From the NCBI GenBank assembly GCA_030068145.1, contig JAPJBO010000186.1:50001-114000 (forward strand): 64,000 nt of DNA, in the 5' to 3' direction. This document shows positions 19,991 through 32,224 of the stretch, one piece after another. Position 1 is the first letter of the stretch; the number at the start of each line of letters is the position of its first letter. The DNA is from Diplonema papillatum (Eukaryota; Euglenozoa; Diplonemea; Diplonemida; Diplonemidae). The position numbers and the translations under genes were made by a program. The notes under the pieces were generated by a model. That model saw only the letters and a program-made list of their open reading frames with translations, did no database searches and was not told the origin of the DNA.

Positions 19991-22900
19991 TTACTGAACC
20001 TGAGAAGAGAACTGCAAAATGAGAAAAAAGGAAATACCCTAGGGGAGCTTTGGTCGGTCTCCCTGGCGAGGCTGAGGCAGAAGGCGCAAATGATGCCGAT
20101 GCGCCTGGTGTCCCCCATGTTGCGTGCGTTGCTCTTGATGAACGAGATCGAGTTCACGATGAAGTCCACGGCGTAGTGAACAGGGAACTGAGGCAGCTTC
20201 ACAAGCTCGGACATGACGTTGCAGGCGCCGAGGCAGGGGTTCATGTTGACGAGCGCGACGATGAACTCCTCAGACGTGCTCAGGTTGCTTTGCACCAGCG
20301 TCGAAATAAAGTGACCGGCGACAGAGGAGTTCCGCTCGACTAAAGTCGGGAACCGCGCAGGCGACACACCGACCCGAAGAAGGGCTTCAGGATTCTGCAA
20401 GGTTCCGTGTGAAAGTTCGAGTCCGTGAAAGAATAACGTATCCACGATATCCAAATTCTTGGGGAATCGCGTAATTCTGTCACGGAACCGTATCGGCACC
20501 CCCATAGATTTCTGTGGCGAGTCAAATCTGACTTGTTCCTGCACGCCGAGGAATATCGTATCCACGGGTGCTCGCTGGAAGAGAAAAGAAAACGGAGAAG
20601 AAGTAAAACTTGACAGAGAATCCAACACTGGGCGAGTGTGCTTTTTATTTTCCGCAGGTGGGAGTGAATGGGGAGGACGCCTGGAGTCCAGGAGGCTGTT
20701 GTCACAGTGTTTCCCCCATCAGTTCACCTGCACAAGTCTCCAGCGAGGAGCCACACTTCGTGTCAATATTCCCAAAAGTACGTTAGTACTGACAAGAAAA
20801 TAAGTCTCCGGGTGACCTTCGTTACTCCTGTGAGCTACGAGATGCCCTTACGCACGGATTGCCGGAGACTTTGAAGTTGCTGCGCGATTAGTGAAATTCT
20901 TTTTGTTGTGTGTCCTAAGAGCTGACAAGAAAAGTGCACAGAGCTTGGGGGGCTCCACAAACAGCGCGACGATCAAGACGAGCTTAATAGACGAAAGCAT
21001 GACACATCACGTGCGAAGAGACGCGACGCCGGCGATGCAGATTATCGCCACAGATTCTTTGCATTCTAACCCAAACTACCTTACCCATACTGACCGGCAG
21101 AGAAAGAAGGCAGACCTGCGAGAGCTTCTGTTTGAGCGCCTGCTGTTCTTCGCTCGCTAAGTTCTGCCGCAGTGCCTTCTGGACGCGGTCTCGCAGGTCC
21201 AACGCGTCGTCGTGCGTGTTGCTCATTGTCGTGTCCCACACGAGGTCCGTCGTGTGCCCTTCGGTGAACAACCACGCCAGCTGTATCAATATGGCAATTG
21301 ATTAGTTAAACCTCGGTGCAGCAAAAACGCCAAAAGCCGCAAATGCAAAGCACGTTGGTTCCGTCAAAAACAGGCGGGAATACTGAAGATGATCACTGGT
21401 CTTATGATGGCGTGTTCGGAGCAAGTGTCAGACAAACGCACGATAATAGGTTCTAGGTTTTTTTGAAGGGCCGGTGCTGTAAAGCCTCCGGTTGGCCGTA
21501 GGGGCATGGAGTGCTCTCCCTCTTTTGGGAAATGGGCGGATATTGTTTGTGTCGGGTGATGTGTCACTCCGTCGCGGAACTGTACTGGATGTCACCTGAC
21601 GCTTTTGAAAGTGCTTGGAATTGGGCAGGAGAATGGTCGGTCTACTTCCGCGTGAAACGTCAGGAACCTTCTACGCTAAACTCCGACTGTTGACCACGCT
21701 CACCAGGTTGCGTACTTGTCGAGAGACAAGATCCCGGATGTTCTGTATGATACCGTGACTGGCAGACAGGCCAAACGAAGGAAAAGTCACGGCAAATTAG
21801 GCAGTCGCCCGGGTCTACTGATTGGCAGGTCTTTTGTGGTTGTTTGGCCACTGCGCACTTCCTGGTGTGCTTTGCGTTTCGGACAAATGTGTACAGACTG
21901 GTGTTGTCTTAAAATGCGGACCTCTTTTCCGACACGAAGCGGAGGCGGTGCCGGGCGGTCGTAGACGGGAAGAAACCGGAAGTCGAGTGCCTGGTATGCG
22001 TGTGTGTGTGTGTGGTGATCATGGCTTTAAGTGGGTAACGGCTGAATCGAAGTATGGCCCACTTGTCACTGTTACCAGTTGGATTTGAGTATCCGACACG
22101 CTGCTTTTGGGTGCTGTAACTCCTCTTCGAAGGGTGGTAGGGCGGGATCAATTGGGTACTTCGGCCCCGTGCAACAGCTGAGTATCTTTACACAGGCGGC
22201 ACACCTCATCCGAGGAGCTCTCTCAGTGCAATGAGGTTGGCCTGACCAGCTGTTCCAAACTCCTGGTGCAAGCACCCGTCATACCGAAAGGGAATGTGTG
22301 ACCATTCCGCAACCCGGATGCCGTGGTGTCCAACGGCGGTGGCCGTGTAAAAGTTGGCGGCGTGTCGTCGTAGATTGAAAAAAGGGGAGCAGACCTCTTT
22401 CGTGTGGAAGCTCCACTCATCGACCGGCCCGGTGTCCATGTTGTTCTGGTCTGGCGGGATAAGGATCGGCGTCGTGCCGAAGACGGGGCATGGGTGCGAG
22501 ACGCAGTCGAACTCCTCCTCGAAGGCTTCCTTTGCTGTGTACAGGTCGTTCAGCAGCTTCTTGTCGTTGTAGAGGTGCTGCAGGCTCTCCTGAAGCTCCG
22601 GCAGTGTATCCTGTGACGTGTGGCCGGTTGTGCTTGGGCGTCAAGGGGAGCAGCGGCCTCCCAACGATCATGCACACACAGGGCTGCTCTGCTTCTTTGC
22701 AACAAAAACGAAATCCCTCCGAAATCGAGCCCCGACGGTTATCCACAAGCATGTATCCAGCCACAAGGCCGCTTGCTTGCACGGCAACGCATAAGTAAGT
22801 TGATCGATCCCCTTGTCTGCGTGTTCTGCAGCCTCCATAATATATTATAGTGGGATCGGAAAGGAACGGGCTCTGGTCAGGTCCTGTTGAACATGATTCG

Positions 22901-24271
22901 CTTCTCATCCGCCGCACGACAGGTGTGACGGGCTCTCTATTGTAGAAGCTGCGGGGGGAGGAAGAGTTAGATACCCGTAAGACTTCTCTCGGAGTGCGCT
23001 GAAGAACTTCTGACTTGCCTGCAATCAGCTGCAAGATGAACGTCTTGAGCGCCACCTTCTCAGTGACGGCGGGGTGTTGCTGTAGGTGTGGGTGTGTGTC
23101 AACGTGGAACAAGAAAATACGAGTAACACAGCGACCACATACGCTATCTCTCACGTCTTGAGTAGGCTAGTAGGCTGTGTGCGGAAGGAGAAGGCAGACC
23201 TTTCTTTCCCGAATGTCGCTTTCGGTGAACTGCAGGAGCTGAAAGAGGACGCTTTTCGTATTCGGAGGAGCCGGGCTGTAGGTTGCAGTGTGTTCAAAGC
23301 GCTATCTAACGACAACAGGGGCTCGTTCAACCCGATTAAACCGATAGCACCTTTAATCAAGTCAGTCTCCCGATCCTTGATGACGTCGTCAAACGCGCGA
23401 ATGTTACTGGGCCTCGTTTTGTTAGTCTGAGCAATCAAAACGAGTTTTTTGACGGTTCTTATTTGTGTTTCGGCAAAGTCCTCGTTGTGCACATCAATGG
23501 GGACTGCCAGGGTCGTATGTACTCCTCCTTCAGCTGTTAAGTTCTTAGATTGAGAGAGAGAGAGAGAGTAAGAACACTAACTTCTGCGAAAGCATTCGAC
23601 AAGAAGTTCTTCGTAATAATTAAGAACTAGCGCATTTGGCAAAAATAGTCTTTTTGGTGTGACTTGATGTGACGACCGAGCTTTCTGTAAAGGATGGCAT
23701 ACGTTTGACCAACAGAGCAAGAGTGGACGATGAAGCTGGTGATGAGAAGCTCGGTGTTGTAATCGTCACCGGAGGTGTGGTAGTAGTCATCGAGGATCAT
23801 ACATCGCAACGCGAGGCAGATCCGGCCGCCCACTTCATTCCTCAGAAGCGGTTTGAGAATTTCTAGGAGTGACTCAAAAGGCTTGTCGTCCATCTGTAAG
23901 GGAGGGGTGGAGGGTCATTCATTTCATATGCGCGTCGACAGCCTATTTCGCACTCTGTTACTGCTATTTGAGCCGTTCCGACGAAGCGACAGACCAGAGC
24001 AGGTCGACGGGTACGACAACGGCAGCAGCCACCACGGGCATAACGCACGCAAATAGGCAGTCCGTCCAGAGTTACCCACTAAACCCCTGCAAATCAGAGT
24101 ATCAAGATCACGCAGTGGGGAGTTGCGCGGACTCGCAGTGGAGATGCTACTTCCCCGAACGCGGGATTGGCCAGTTATTTTGTCCAGTTGTGTGTTTTGC
24201 TTTCTAATAAAGACACTGCATACCTGAAGGATGGACACCAGCTGCGACGTTTCTTTCATGTCGAGTGCCAT
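19991..24271 (-). CDS. CNOT11: CCR4-NOT transcription complex subunit 11 (CNOT11), nine exons
   Basis: Proposed exons: 24271-24224, 23893-23703, 23275-23200, 23079-22975, 22610-22285, 22177-22121, 21281-21116, 20394-20038 and 20011-19991, summing to 448 codons plus stop with every phase consistent. CNOT11 binds CNOT10 and joins them to the CNOT1 scaffold of the deadenylase complex. Matches to the family in order: N-terminal MKETSQLVSIL; the TPREVLR motif after EKVALKTFILQL (vertebrate EKFFLSQL...TPRQ); PPFEEELAWL (vertebrate EDELAWL) with VWDTTM; and the C-terminal domain VGVSPARFPTLVERN ... LVNMNPCLGACNVM, which fits LTPAKLPDLVENN ... LVNMDMSLHSMEV. Donors are GTATGC, GTCTGC, GTATCT or GTATGA; acceptors are mostly YACAG or TGCAG. 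Weak points are the sixth intron (22120-21282), which lacks a clean GT-AG pair, and the last, very small intron and exon. The 721-bp intron 20395-21115 contains a dispersed repeat. Confidence 0.85.
21036..21084 (+). repeat. Dispersed repeat in a CNOT11 intron
   Basis: The segment GATGCAGATTATCGCCACAG plus TTCTTTGCATTCTAACCC is present in inverse orientation at 48937-48985. Only about 48 bp are shared, so it may be the end of a longer element. Confidence 0.6.
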
Positions 24272-25746
24272 CTTCTGCGCCTGACGCGGTGCGGTGGCTT
24301 GCCAAGCTCGCCAAGAAGCAAAGTGCTAAAAAAGAGGGGGGAAAGGGGGGTCGATGTGGCGATGTGTGCGTGTGTGGGTGAGAGAGAGAGGGGGGAGAGA
24401 AGATCCCAAGAACAATCTATGTCTGCCCCCCGTCGTTCGGTTCTTTTTTTTTTTTGCTTTTTAGCGGCTTTGTGTTGCTTCTCTACGTGCGCAAAAGATA
24501 AATGAAGAGAAATGGTACACGGACTGGAGGATGATGGGCCGTTCGAGCCCGGTCACGCCATGGTTTGGTTTACCTTTTTTTTTCGTTCTCTTCTTTTGCT
24601 CTCTGTCCTGCGTGTGTGTGTGTGTTCAATCAAGACCTATAGTGGGGAATGTCTGAAGCGAAGATAGCTTATGTCACCAGTTTGGCTTTGAGTTTCCGTC
24701 ACGCTGTTTTCAGAGAGTGTAAGTTCACTTAGACTCCGGGGGTTTAAAGTCTCCGGGAGACCATCGTAAGTTCCTTTGAGGTATCGTATACTAGTGTACG
24801 TATCGTATTTGCGGTAGTGGCAGTACGTGTGGTTGTGTGTGTGCCTTCGTTGCCTATTGCCGACTATTCGGCATAATTTTAGAGCGCGCTCTCATTCCCT
24901 ATGCGTCTTTCGCTGCAATACCCTGGTTGAAAGCGTTGCAAGACGCCTTGAACCTATTTATTTCGGGACCTGTGTGACTTTTCTCCGAAAAGTGGTTGGA
25001 GCGTGGTGGTAGTAAGCTTCTCAATCCGGCATTCGGCTCTCACGACTCCTGTTTTCATCTTGCGGTCAGCTGCGCCGGGTTTTCGGCCCGTCTCAACAGT
25101 TGAATGGCATTGCACAGGATATCACCCGAGGGCAGACCTTTGGGAGGCACGATGTGAGCACACTCCCGCCTGTCCAGTGCGACTGGACAGGGCACACTAC
25201 GAATGGTAAAAGACAGGAATGCGAGCACTAGGGGCTAGGAAGCGAGGGTGACTGAGAAGTTGAGGGTTCCCCTCCCATCTCGCCGTATGAGTATACGACG
25301 GCAGCAGACGGAGGGACCTGTCGTTTTTTTTTGCGATGAACATAGATAGAGATAGGCAACTGGAAGAAAGAACCCACGCGCCTGTCAGGGGGTCCGCTTA
25401 TGTCAGAGCTCAACGAGCGCAAAGGTCGAGGAAGCGATTCCTCATACCTTCAAGCTTTCGCTTTACCTGGCGTAGCTCCTCTTTGTAACATTGGCTGCCC
25501 GAGGAAACTTCGGAGTGGACCAACTACTGCGTAATTCGCCCCTACAACCCACACGGTGGCGTGCAGCCTCAGAAACTAGAGTCAAAGAGGGTGCCCGAGT
25601 CGCACCCGAAAAGCGGGTGCGACACCCGCTTTTTTGACTCCCGCTTGGGGGCGGAAGGCAGTAGCTTTGACGCGCGATGAACACCGTCACGGACCTTCCC
25701 TTCTGGCTTTGCTCCTATCCAGTGCATAGTTTCGCCATCTGTCGGG
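24272..25746. other. Intergenic; simple repeats and one MITE
   Basis: No exon is recognised. There are GA- and G-rich runs near 24340-24400, poly-T runs near 24450 and 24575, and a (GT)n run near 24610. The small palindromic element at 25570-25645 is listed separately. Promoter elements for the divergent CNOT11 start at 24271 must lie in the left part but none is recognisable. Confidence 0.4.
25570..25645 (+). repeat. Small palindromic MITE D, copy 1
   Basis: Starts CAGAAACTAGAGTCAAAG and contains the hairpin GTCGCACCCG / CGGGTGCGAC followed by ACCCGCTTTTTTGACTC. An 88-bp inverted-orientation relative with both ends intact is at 40580-40667. Confidence 0.6.
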
Positions 25747-28734
25747 TCACAATCGAAGGACGTTGACGTTGAGGCGGTCGGCAAGGTCGGCCTGCGCGCC
25801 AGGCTGTCGACGAGCCAACAGCTGGACGTCACAGCCAACTACTGAGCCTGCCTTGCTGAGCAGGGCGGTGAAGGCGATGAGGCGGTGAGACCGCAGGGAA
25901 AAGTCGAACCCGGGGGCGAGATCCCGGTGCGACACCTGCACAAACGTGTTGGCCAGCAGCTGCTCCGTGCCGCGGATGACCTCCGCGTGGGGAAGGGCCA
26001 ACACCGCCTCCACATCATCGGTGCCGTCGTCTGGAAGGTCGGCATCCGTCTTGTCCGCCGACGAGTCCAGCCTCGCTTCGGCGAGCAGGAAGAACGGAAT
26101 GAACAGTTTGTTGCAATCCGACGCCTCCGCTGGGAACTCGCGCAGGATGTCGAGGCTCGACAAAACGAACACTTTGCCCAGCCCGCGAAGGCACTGGACC
26201 AGCTCAGGGAAGGCTGTGCACGGTGAGCCCTGCAGCAGGCCTGTCCCGAGGATCAGGTCTTCGATGCCCGGGTACTTCGTTGCGAGGACGGTGAACATGG
26301 TGGCGGGGGCGTCGCTGGAGAGGCAGCACTCGTAGAGTCCGAACATCGCCTGCGGCGCTTTTTGAGGCGAGCGGACCTCTCGGTACACGGACAGCACGCG
26401 CTGCAGCGCGTCTGACTTGCCTTTTGTCACCAGCGGGGACCTCGACAGAGCCATCAGGAGGTGGGCCAGCACGGGATCCGGGACTCGCATGTTAACTTGC
26501 TTCGCCGTTTCTATGCAGCGCAAGCCCGCTTCGGTGTCGCCGACGGCTAGCGCGGTGCCCATCGTGAGGGAAAGCGTTTGCTCGCTCGCAGCGAAAAGCT
26601 GGTGGCGCTGCATCCACTCGACGGCATAGTGGTAGTCCGCCGATGGCTCTGAAGTGGGCGGCGGCAACTTGTCGCTTGAATCGTGAGCAGCGATGGCATC
26701 GGTGTTGCTTGCTTTCTGGATGATAGCGCGGAGAATGAGCTCTGCTGTGGAGTCTGTCGGCTTGAGTCGAAGGTCTTCGGCCAGCTTCAAGAGAGCGAAA
26801 GCGACGTCAGTGTCTCCTGTGGTGACGCAGGCGTGCAGTAGCGAGTGGATGTTGTCAAGGCGCGTTGGCAGGTTGCTGTCACGCTGACGCTCAAGCAGCG
26901 CAATGCCCGCAGCGACGTTGTTGGCCTTTCCAGCGCAGTCAATCAGCTGCGAGAGAATTTCGTTGGAAGGTACGGTACCTTGCGGCATCACTTCCTCGAC
27001 GAACCGCAGCGCTTGCTGTAACTCACCAGCCATGCACAGTGCGCGGAGCACCTGCCGATCCACGATGTGTGTCGCACGCTTGTGCACGTTGCTTTTCTCG
27101 CTGCCTTCTTTGGCCTGCCCTTTGTCTGCCGCGCTGCTTCCTCCGGGCTTCAACGGCGAGTCAGCTGTAGAGTACTCTTCGCGCAGGCGCAGGGCCGCCG
27201 GGATGTCTCCCTTCGCTGCGTAAGCGGCCACTGCTTGCGACGTGCTGCGCTCGTGCGCCACAAACCCTCGTCCCCGCATTTCGTCGAACAACTCGATTGC
27301 GAAGTCTGGCTCGCCGCTGTCAACAGCCACCTGAGTGTAGGTGAATGTCAAAGGGTGGGTGCCACATGGGTGGGTCCGAGTCATAATAATGTGGGCGGGT
27401 ATCAAGTACGTGGGTGGGTACATGTCCTATCATGTAGTGGTAGGTGTCGCTATGTGTAGTAGGTGCGTGTAGGTGAGAGTCGTGTGGGTGGATGTCATGG
27501 GTGTCATATGGGTGTTGTGTATGTGGGTCGGTACAGGTAGGTGTTGGGCAAGCGAGAAAGAAAGAAACGGCGGACCTGCATCATCAATCCATACTGCTCC
27601 TCATCCGCCCGCGGAACGAGCTCCTGGAACACTTCGCACGCCTTTTCAAGATCCCGCGCAACGACGCAAACCCGCAACAACGCAGTGTGCGCTGATCGCT
27701 CGAAGGGCACGTTTGCATCGAGACAGAGTTGCTTCATCTTGAATGCAGCTTTGACGTACTCACGGCTCGCCTCTTCCCGATCTTCCTCGCTGTCTTCCTT
27801 CCGCAACGTCGCCTCCAGCTCCCCTGCGTGCTGGTCGACCACAACTGCCACTGTCCTGCGATTTGCGAGGTGCGCTTAAAACTAGACCCGGTGGAATAAA
27901 CCCCTCCAAATGGTCATAGACCACTGGGGCGTGCCTCAGCAGGTGGCTGACGCTGCTGTACTGCGATCGGGTGTGCGTACGGGCCGGGAATCTTACTATA
28001 ATGTTTTGTCCATATAGACGACTGCCTCTCATCAGGGAGAAAGGGGTTCCTCCTGCATCGCGGGCTTTTGCTCAAAAAAGAACCACCCGTCGCCCCTTTT
28101 CGTATTCCCTCTTACCAGGATGCAGTCAAAATGACTCAGAAGTCGCCAGCGACGCCGGCATTTTTCTTCTCTCGCACGGCACGAAAACGAAACAGAAAGA
28201 ATTAGACCTGTCATCCAGCCGCAGCTGTTTGGCTTTACATTTTGCCAGGAGGTGGTACATGACTACGACGGGTGAAGGGCAACCGACAGCTTTGAAGAGC
28301 GACATGACGTCGGTGCCCCGTTCGTTGAGAGTCGCCAAGGCAGTGTCGTAGAGGCACATGTCGTCGTTGATGTCTCTGACGCCCGCCTCTGCCGCCTCCT
28401 CGGGAGTCAGCGACGAGGGGGCGAACTGCCGCTCGTTGCCGGTCACCTCGAACTTGTTGAGCCCCGGCTCCTGGTCCGGGTACAACGTCCACTGCAACCG
28501 CTCGTTCCGCAGCCCGTCGAGCTGCTTGGAAATGAGCCCCAGCGTCGCGGTGTCTTCCTCCTTCGCCGTCGGCGACGTCAGCTGCCGCCGCCGCACTCGC
28601 GCGCGCTCCTTGACCAGCTGCACCTGCGCCTTATCCAGGTGGTCGAAGTACGTCTGCTTCTTGTCGGTCGCCCACTTCGCCGCCGTCGTGCACCGCCGCG
28701 CCTGCTGCAGCGCGACCGGCCGCAGGCTCAGCAT
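25747..28734 (-). CDS. PPR-like helical-repeat protein with organelle presequence, three exons (796 aa)
   Basis: Exons 28734-28208, 27855-27576 and 27330-25747. Phases join exactly: AG|G across intron 1, codon boundary at intron 2. Donors are GTCTAA and GTCCGC; acceptors are TCGCAG and ACTCAG. The ATG begins MLSLRPVALQQARRCTTAAK, an Arg-rich, acid-free leader typical of mitochondrial or plastid targeting. From about residue 180 there are repeated helical pairs of the pentatricopeptide type (HTALLRVCVVARDLEKACEV, FAIELFDEMRGRGF, LLHACVTTGDTDVAFALL), ordered roughly every 35 residues. PPR proteins bind organelle RNA for processing, editing or translation. The C-terminal 250 residues lack clear repeats and end in a globular region (LSKAGSVVGCDVQLLARR). 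No catalytic motif such as the PRORP nuclease aspartates or DYW is visible. The family is supported, the RNA target is unknown. Confidence 0.75.
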
Positions 28735-28955
28735 CCTGCCGCTACCTTTCCCGCACCCCCGTTTTCCTTGTGAGTCCCGGTTTGGTCATGTTCGTGCCCT
28801 CCCCGCCCCTCCCTGCAAGTGGTGCAGAAATATATCCTTGTCTGCCCCGTGCTGCACTGCTGCAAGTGCATGCTAATCCAAGTGATTCATGTACTCAAAA
28901 GCTCCCAGTTGCTTCGAAGGGCTGGGGGGAACGGAGGGGTGGGGTGCAAGAACAT
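28735..28955. promoter_or_regulatory. Putative promoter region of the PPR gene
   Basis: About 220 bp between the PPR start codon and the next open frame. No TATA-like element is obvious. The right part merges into repeats (a segment shared with 19596-19645 and 38769-38815, then R1). Confidence 0.25.
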
Positions 28956-29405
28956 ATGCTTGGAATCCACATTGTGCGCATCACCGTCACTGGATTGGTG
29001 AGTGGCAGGTGCCTCACCTACCGCGACTGGGACACGCTCGTGGAGCTCCCGCAGGAGCTGCTCGCGGAGCTGGAAGCGGGTGATCGCTGGCTGGGGGACG
29101 CTTCCCCCCGCAGCTGGAGATGGAAGGATCGGCTGGCGAGGCTGGCTCCGCCGACGCCGATTCGGCGGCGCGAGCTGGTGACGGCGATTCTTGGCGTCCT
29201 GCTGGCCCGACACGTCACGACTGGGTGGGTGACGCTGGATGTCTTCCACGACAACAGCACGGCCGAGCGCCGCCGCCGTCCTATCTGCGCGTGTTTCGGC
29301 CCTGTAAGCTGCGGACACATGAGGCGGGCCGTCATCAGCGCGAGACCTGAGTGTCCGCAGACAGGTCTGGTTGTTTGCGGCTATCCACATTTCAATCACG
29401 ATTGA
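28956..29405 (+). CDS. Unrecognised ORF (149 codons) embedded in a split R1 repeat
   Basis: An ATG ORF whose central 260 bp (about 29005-29280) is GC-rich and protein-like (YRDWDTLVELPQELLAELEA, RRRELVTAILGVLLARHV). The first codons (MLGIHIVRIT) and the last 40 codons derive from the two halves of repeat R1, which is contiguous elsewhere. So either a gene fragment was inserted into R1, or R1 pieces flank an exon. A 3' splice-like GTGGCAG precedes the GC-rich part. No family is recognised; a functional gene is doubtful. Confidence 0.25.
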   Translation: MLGIHIVRITVTGLVSGRCLTYRDWDTLVELPQELLAELEAGDRWLGDASPRSWRWKDRLARLAPPTPIRRRELVTAILGVLLARHVTTGWVTLDVFHDNSTAERRRRPICACFGPVSCGHMRRAVISARPECPQTGLVVCGYPHFNHD

Positions 29406-29475
29406 GCTTTCGAGTGGTTCTGCCTTCTCTTCTTTTTGCGCTGTCGGGGCAGACTAACCGGTTTTGTATAAGTAG

Positions 29476-29671
29476 AAAACACTTGAGGAGGCTGCCAGTT
29501 GCGAAATCCCAGAGGAGGTACCTGTGTTGCAGCCCACACGAAACACACAGGCAAAACTGGGTTTAGTGTCGGGTGTAAGCGTTCAACGAAAAAGACCCAC
29601 TTTGTAGTTGTCTTCTTTCTCTCCTCCAGCCTCCTTCGAAGTAAGCACAAGGCGGCCCCTCGAGTATTTCC
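29476..29671 (-). repeat. MITE-like repeat R4, copy 2 (inverted)
   Basis: Ends AAACACTTGAGGAGGCTGCC and GGCGGCCCCTCGAGTATTTC. The inside is the reverse complement of the 18.5 and 33.2 kb copies (AGCCCACACGAAACACACAG; AGCCTCCTTCGAAGTAAGCA). Confidence 0.7.
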
Positions 29672-32224
29672 GGGCAAAGCGGGGAAACCCAGCGTGAGAC
29701 CGTCGCTCAAACCCCCGCTGCTCGAGCGAAGGCAGCTCCTTTCCATGTTTGGTCATGACGAAAACGGGAGGCCAAAGTGCGTTCCGCTTTTTTTTTCTCT
29801 TCCAACACCTTGAGATAAACTAACCAGCATCGCTCGCCCCGCAGCGGGGTGGGGTACAAGGGCCCCGAATGAACAACAAAAAAGAAAAAATGAAGAGGCA
29901 AAGGACGAAGAAAGAGAAGAAAATGAAAGGGTAAAAAAAGAAGAAAAAGAAAAAAGAAAGAAACGAAGGTGGTGCTACGAGTCACACTGCACGGGCAAGC
30001 AGGCAGAGAATGATGAGAAAGAGGGAAGGAGAGCAAGACTCCGTGTGCGTGGCCGCAGGCACAAAAGGGGTCTACTGCAGTGCTCGTGGTTGCGCGTACC
30101 GCACACAAATGGATGACGGCGTCTCCAATTTAGCTGGAAGGAGCTGTATGCAAAGCAGGCACTTCCCCAAGGTTTGTTGTCTTGGGCATTCCCAGGGACA
30201 CTGTCTGTCACAGAGGACTTGAGGTTGAATCCCTTACGGACGGAGGAGGAACGGTCTCAGTTTTTTCACTGTTCGAGCAGAACGCGTGTGAAGAAGAGGC
30301 CGGGGCGAGAAGGTCTGAGTACCAGATTGCTATAGGCAGGCACAAAAAAGAAACCAGCGCCTCCCAGCTCCAGTGCGCGTCCAGTCGTCGACCTCTGATG
30401 ACACTTCAGCCTGGTACGTGGTAAGAGAAGCCAGTGGTTTTTGAGTCTCCGGTTGACAGTTGGCGGGCTTTAGCGTTTTATTTCGATCTGATTCCTGCGG
30501 GCATACGGGAGTGGGCAAGCAAGGCTTGCGGTGACAGCACATCCGCCTAGCGATATGTACGGCTACGGTACTGTGTGGCACACCACATGTCTGTCACTTT
30601 CTGTCTCTTTACACATGACCGTCACCACATTGGGATCGGTTTCTCGCAAAGCGGGTGGCTTGTTAACTGCTAGGGCGCATGAGTGCTTGCATCGCCAGCG
30701 GCCACGTTTTTGAGCCGCCGATTGGCGGAAGGATGTTGGAGGAAACGGGGAGGGTGGAGGATACCTCGGTCTTCCTCACGTAGAGACGAGGTCGGCATGT
30801 GTCTTTCGTTTCCGAGTGGAGGTGTTCTAGCTCCTTCAGTACAGCAGTCTCGACTACAAGATACCACGCTGCCGCAAGAGAAGCAAACCCACGCTGACGA
30901 CAAACAAAGAAGAGAAAAATAAAAGGGGAAGACAATACTCGGAGGCGCCGCCCGGTGTTTACTTTGACGGAAGCTAACCGAGGGGTACGGCCAACGAGCA
31001 ACTCTAGTTTACTTTGCTCTTTTTCGGCATATTGGTGCAGGTTCGCTGCCCGGGTGCGTGACACGGGTCTTGTTATTTTTAGGGAGGGCAATGATTTCGA
31101 CCCTCTGCCAGTCTTCCCCCGTCTGGCACCGGAGGAGTCACTTTGTCGCGCTTTCGTCGTGCTCCAAGTCGGGTAGCTACCAACTGGCGGCGTCTTCGAG
31201 TATTTCCGACAAGGCGGGTGCTCATTCAAAAAGAAAAGGAAAGCGAGGAAAAGGGACGAGCGACGACGCAGGACAGTAAATCCAGCAAAACCATGCGTAC
31301 GTCCGTTTGATGCAAACGAGTCAGCCAAGGTTACTTCATTCTCGTGCGTTAAGCGCGTATAGTATCACAGTATCTCCCCGCTGCCGAAAGAACCCAAGAA
31401 ACAGAACGAGAGCCAACGGATGATCTTCGTGGTTTCGCTACACTTTGTCGCTGCGGATCCGTAAAGGAGGGGGGGTGGCCCCGGTGGGAGGTCGCAAGAA
31501 CGTGCTTGGGAGTGGTATACTCATCACTGCATCGTGCATTACGTCTGCATCGTATTTCGTCCGGTTAAGCCACGGACACACAAGGCGGTCCATCAACCTG
31601 AGTATCTGCAGACAAGAAGCGATGTGAGTCCGATGCAGCAATTCCGGAAATGTTCTGTCCGGTGTGACAGTACTACTACAAATACTTACACAGAGTTGAA
31701 ACCCTTCAAGGAGCTTTTCCAAGGATCGCGCTGCTGGTCAAAGGCCGGGAAGAGTTGAGTTGCAGCTCTTGGCAATAATTCGGCTGCTTTCCACAAAACG
31801 GGGTCCTGCTTTAGGGTGCGTTGGGTTTTCCGACTCGCATGGCCTCAAGTATTCCATCGTTCAAGAAAGGCCTTCGTTTGCGTGCCCGCTCTGACAGTGG
31901 CCCCGGTTGGGGGCGACTACCAGCCTGTGGTCCGAGCTGTGTGAGACACAGCTGGTCATTCGTTCTTCTTCTGCCGTCGCTGTTTCCTCTCGTCCAGTAC
32001 CTCTCGAAATGAAGTGCAGGCTCCGGCACCTCGCAACTGAACGCCTCAGGAGGGAAAGAAAAAGGGCGGAGGAAAGGGACACGGACGACAGCGACCTGCG
32101 CGCGCAGGCGAGCCCTTTGCCGAGCTTCTTGCCTCCTTCTGGAGACGCCGCCGGGCACTGCGGTAGCAGCCGGCCGGAGCAGGCCAATGACGCTCCTGTG
32201 CTAGCAGCGTGCCGAGGTCGCGGC
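29672..32224. other. Long gene-poor stretch
   Basis: Purine-rich AAAGAAAA tracts dominate 29880-30020. A diverged end of R4 (GTCTTCGAGTATTTCCGACA) lies near 31190-31215, and R1 copy 3 at 31455-31642. The open minus frame 30663-31328 is low in coding character. No gene is called. Confidence 0.4.
31455..31642 (+). repeat. Dispersed repeat R1, copy 3
   Basis: Shares GCAAGAACGTGCTT, TATTTCGTCCGGTTAAGCCA and CGGACACACAAGGCGG with R1 copy 1, then AACCTGAGTATCTGCAGACA. Confidence 0.6.

Noticed and set aside
20395-20628. In-frame N-terminal extension of the CNOT11 C-terminal exon (MLDSLSSFTS...)
   Set aside because: It precedes a good acceptor (CCTTGCAG) at the point where family similarity begins; upstream family exons are found further away at 21116-21281.
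30663-31328. 221-codon minus-strand ORF
   Set aside because: Mixed composition, overlaps an R4 end, no motif, and no splice logic found.
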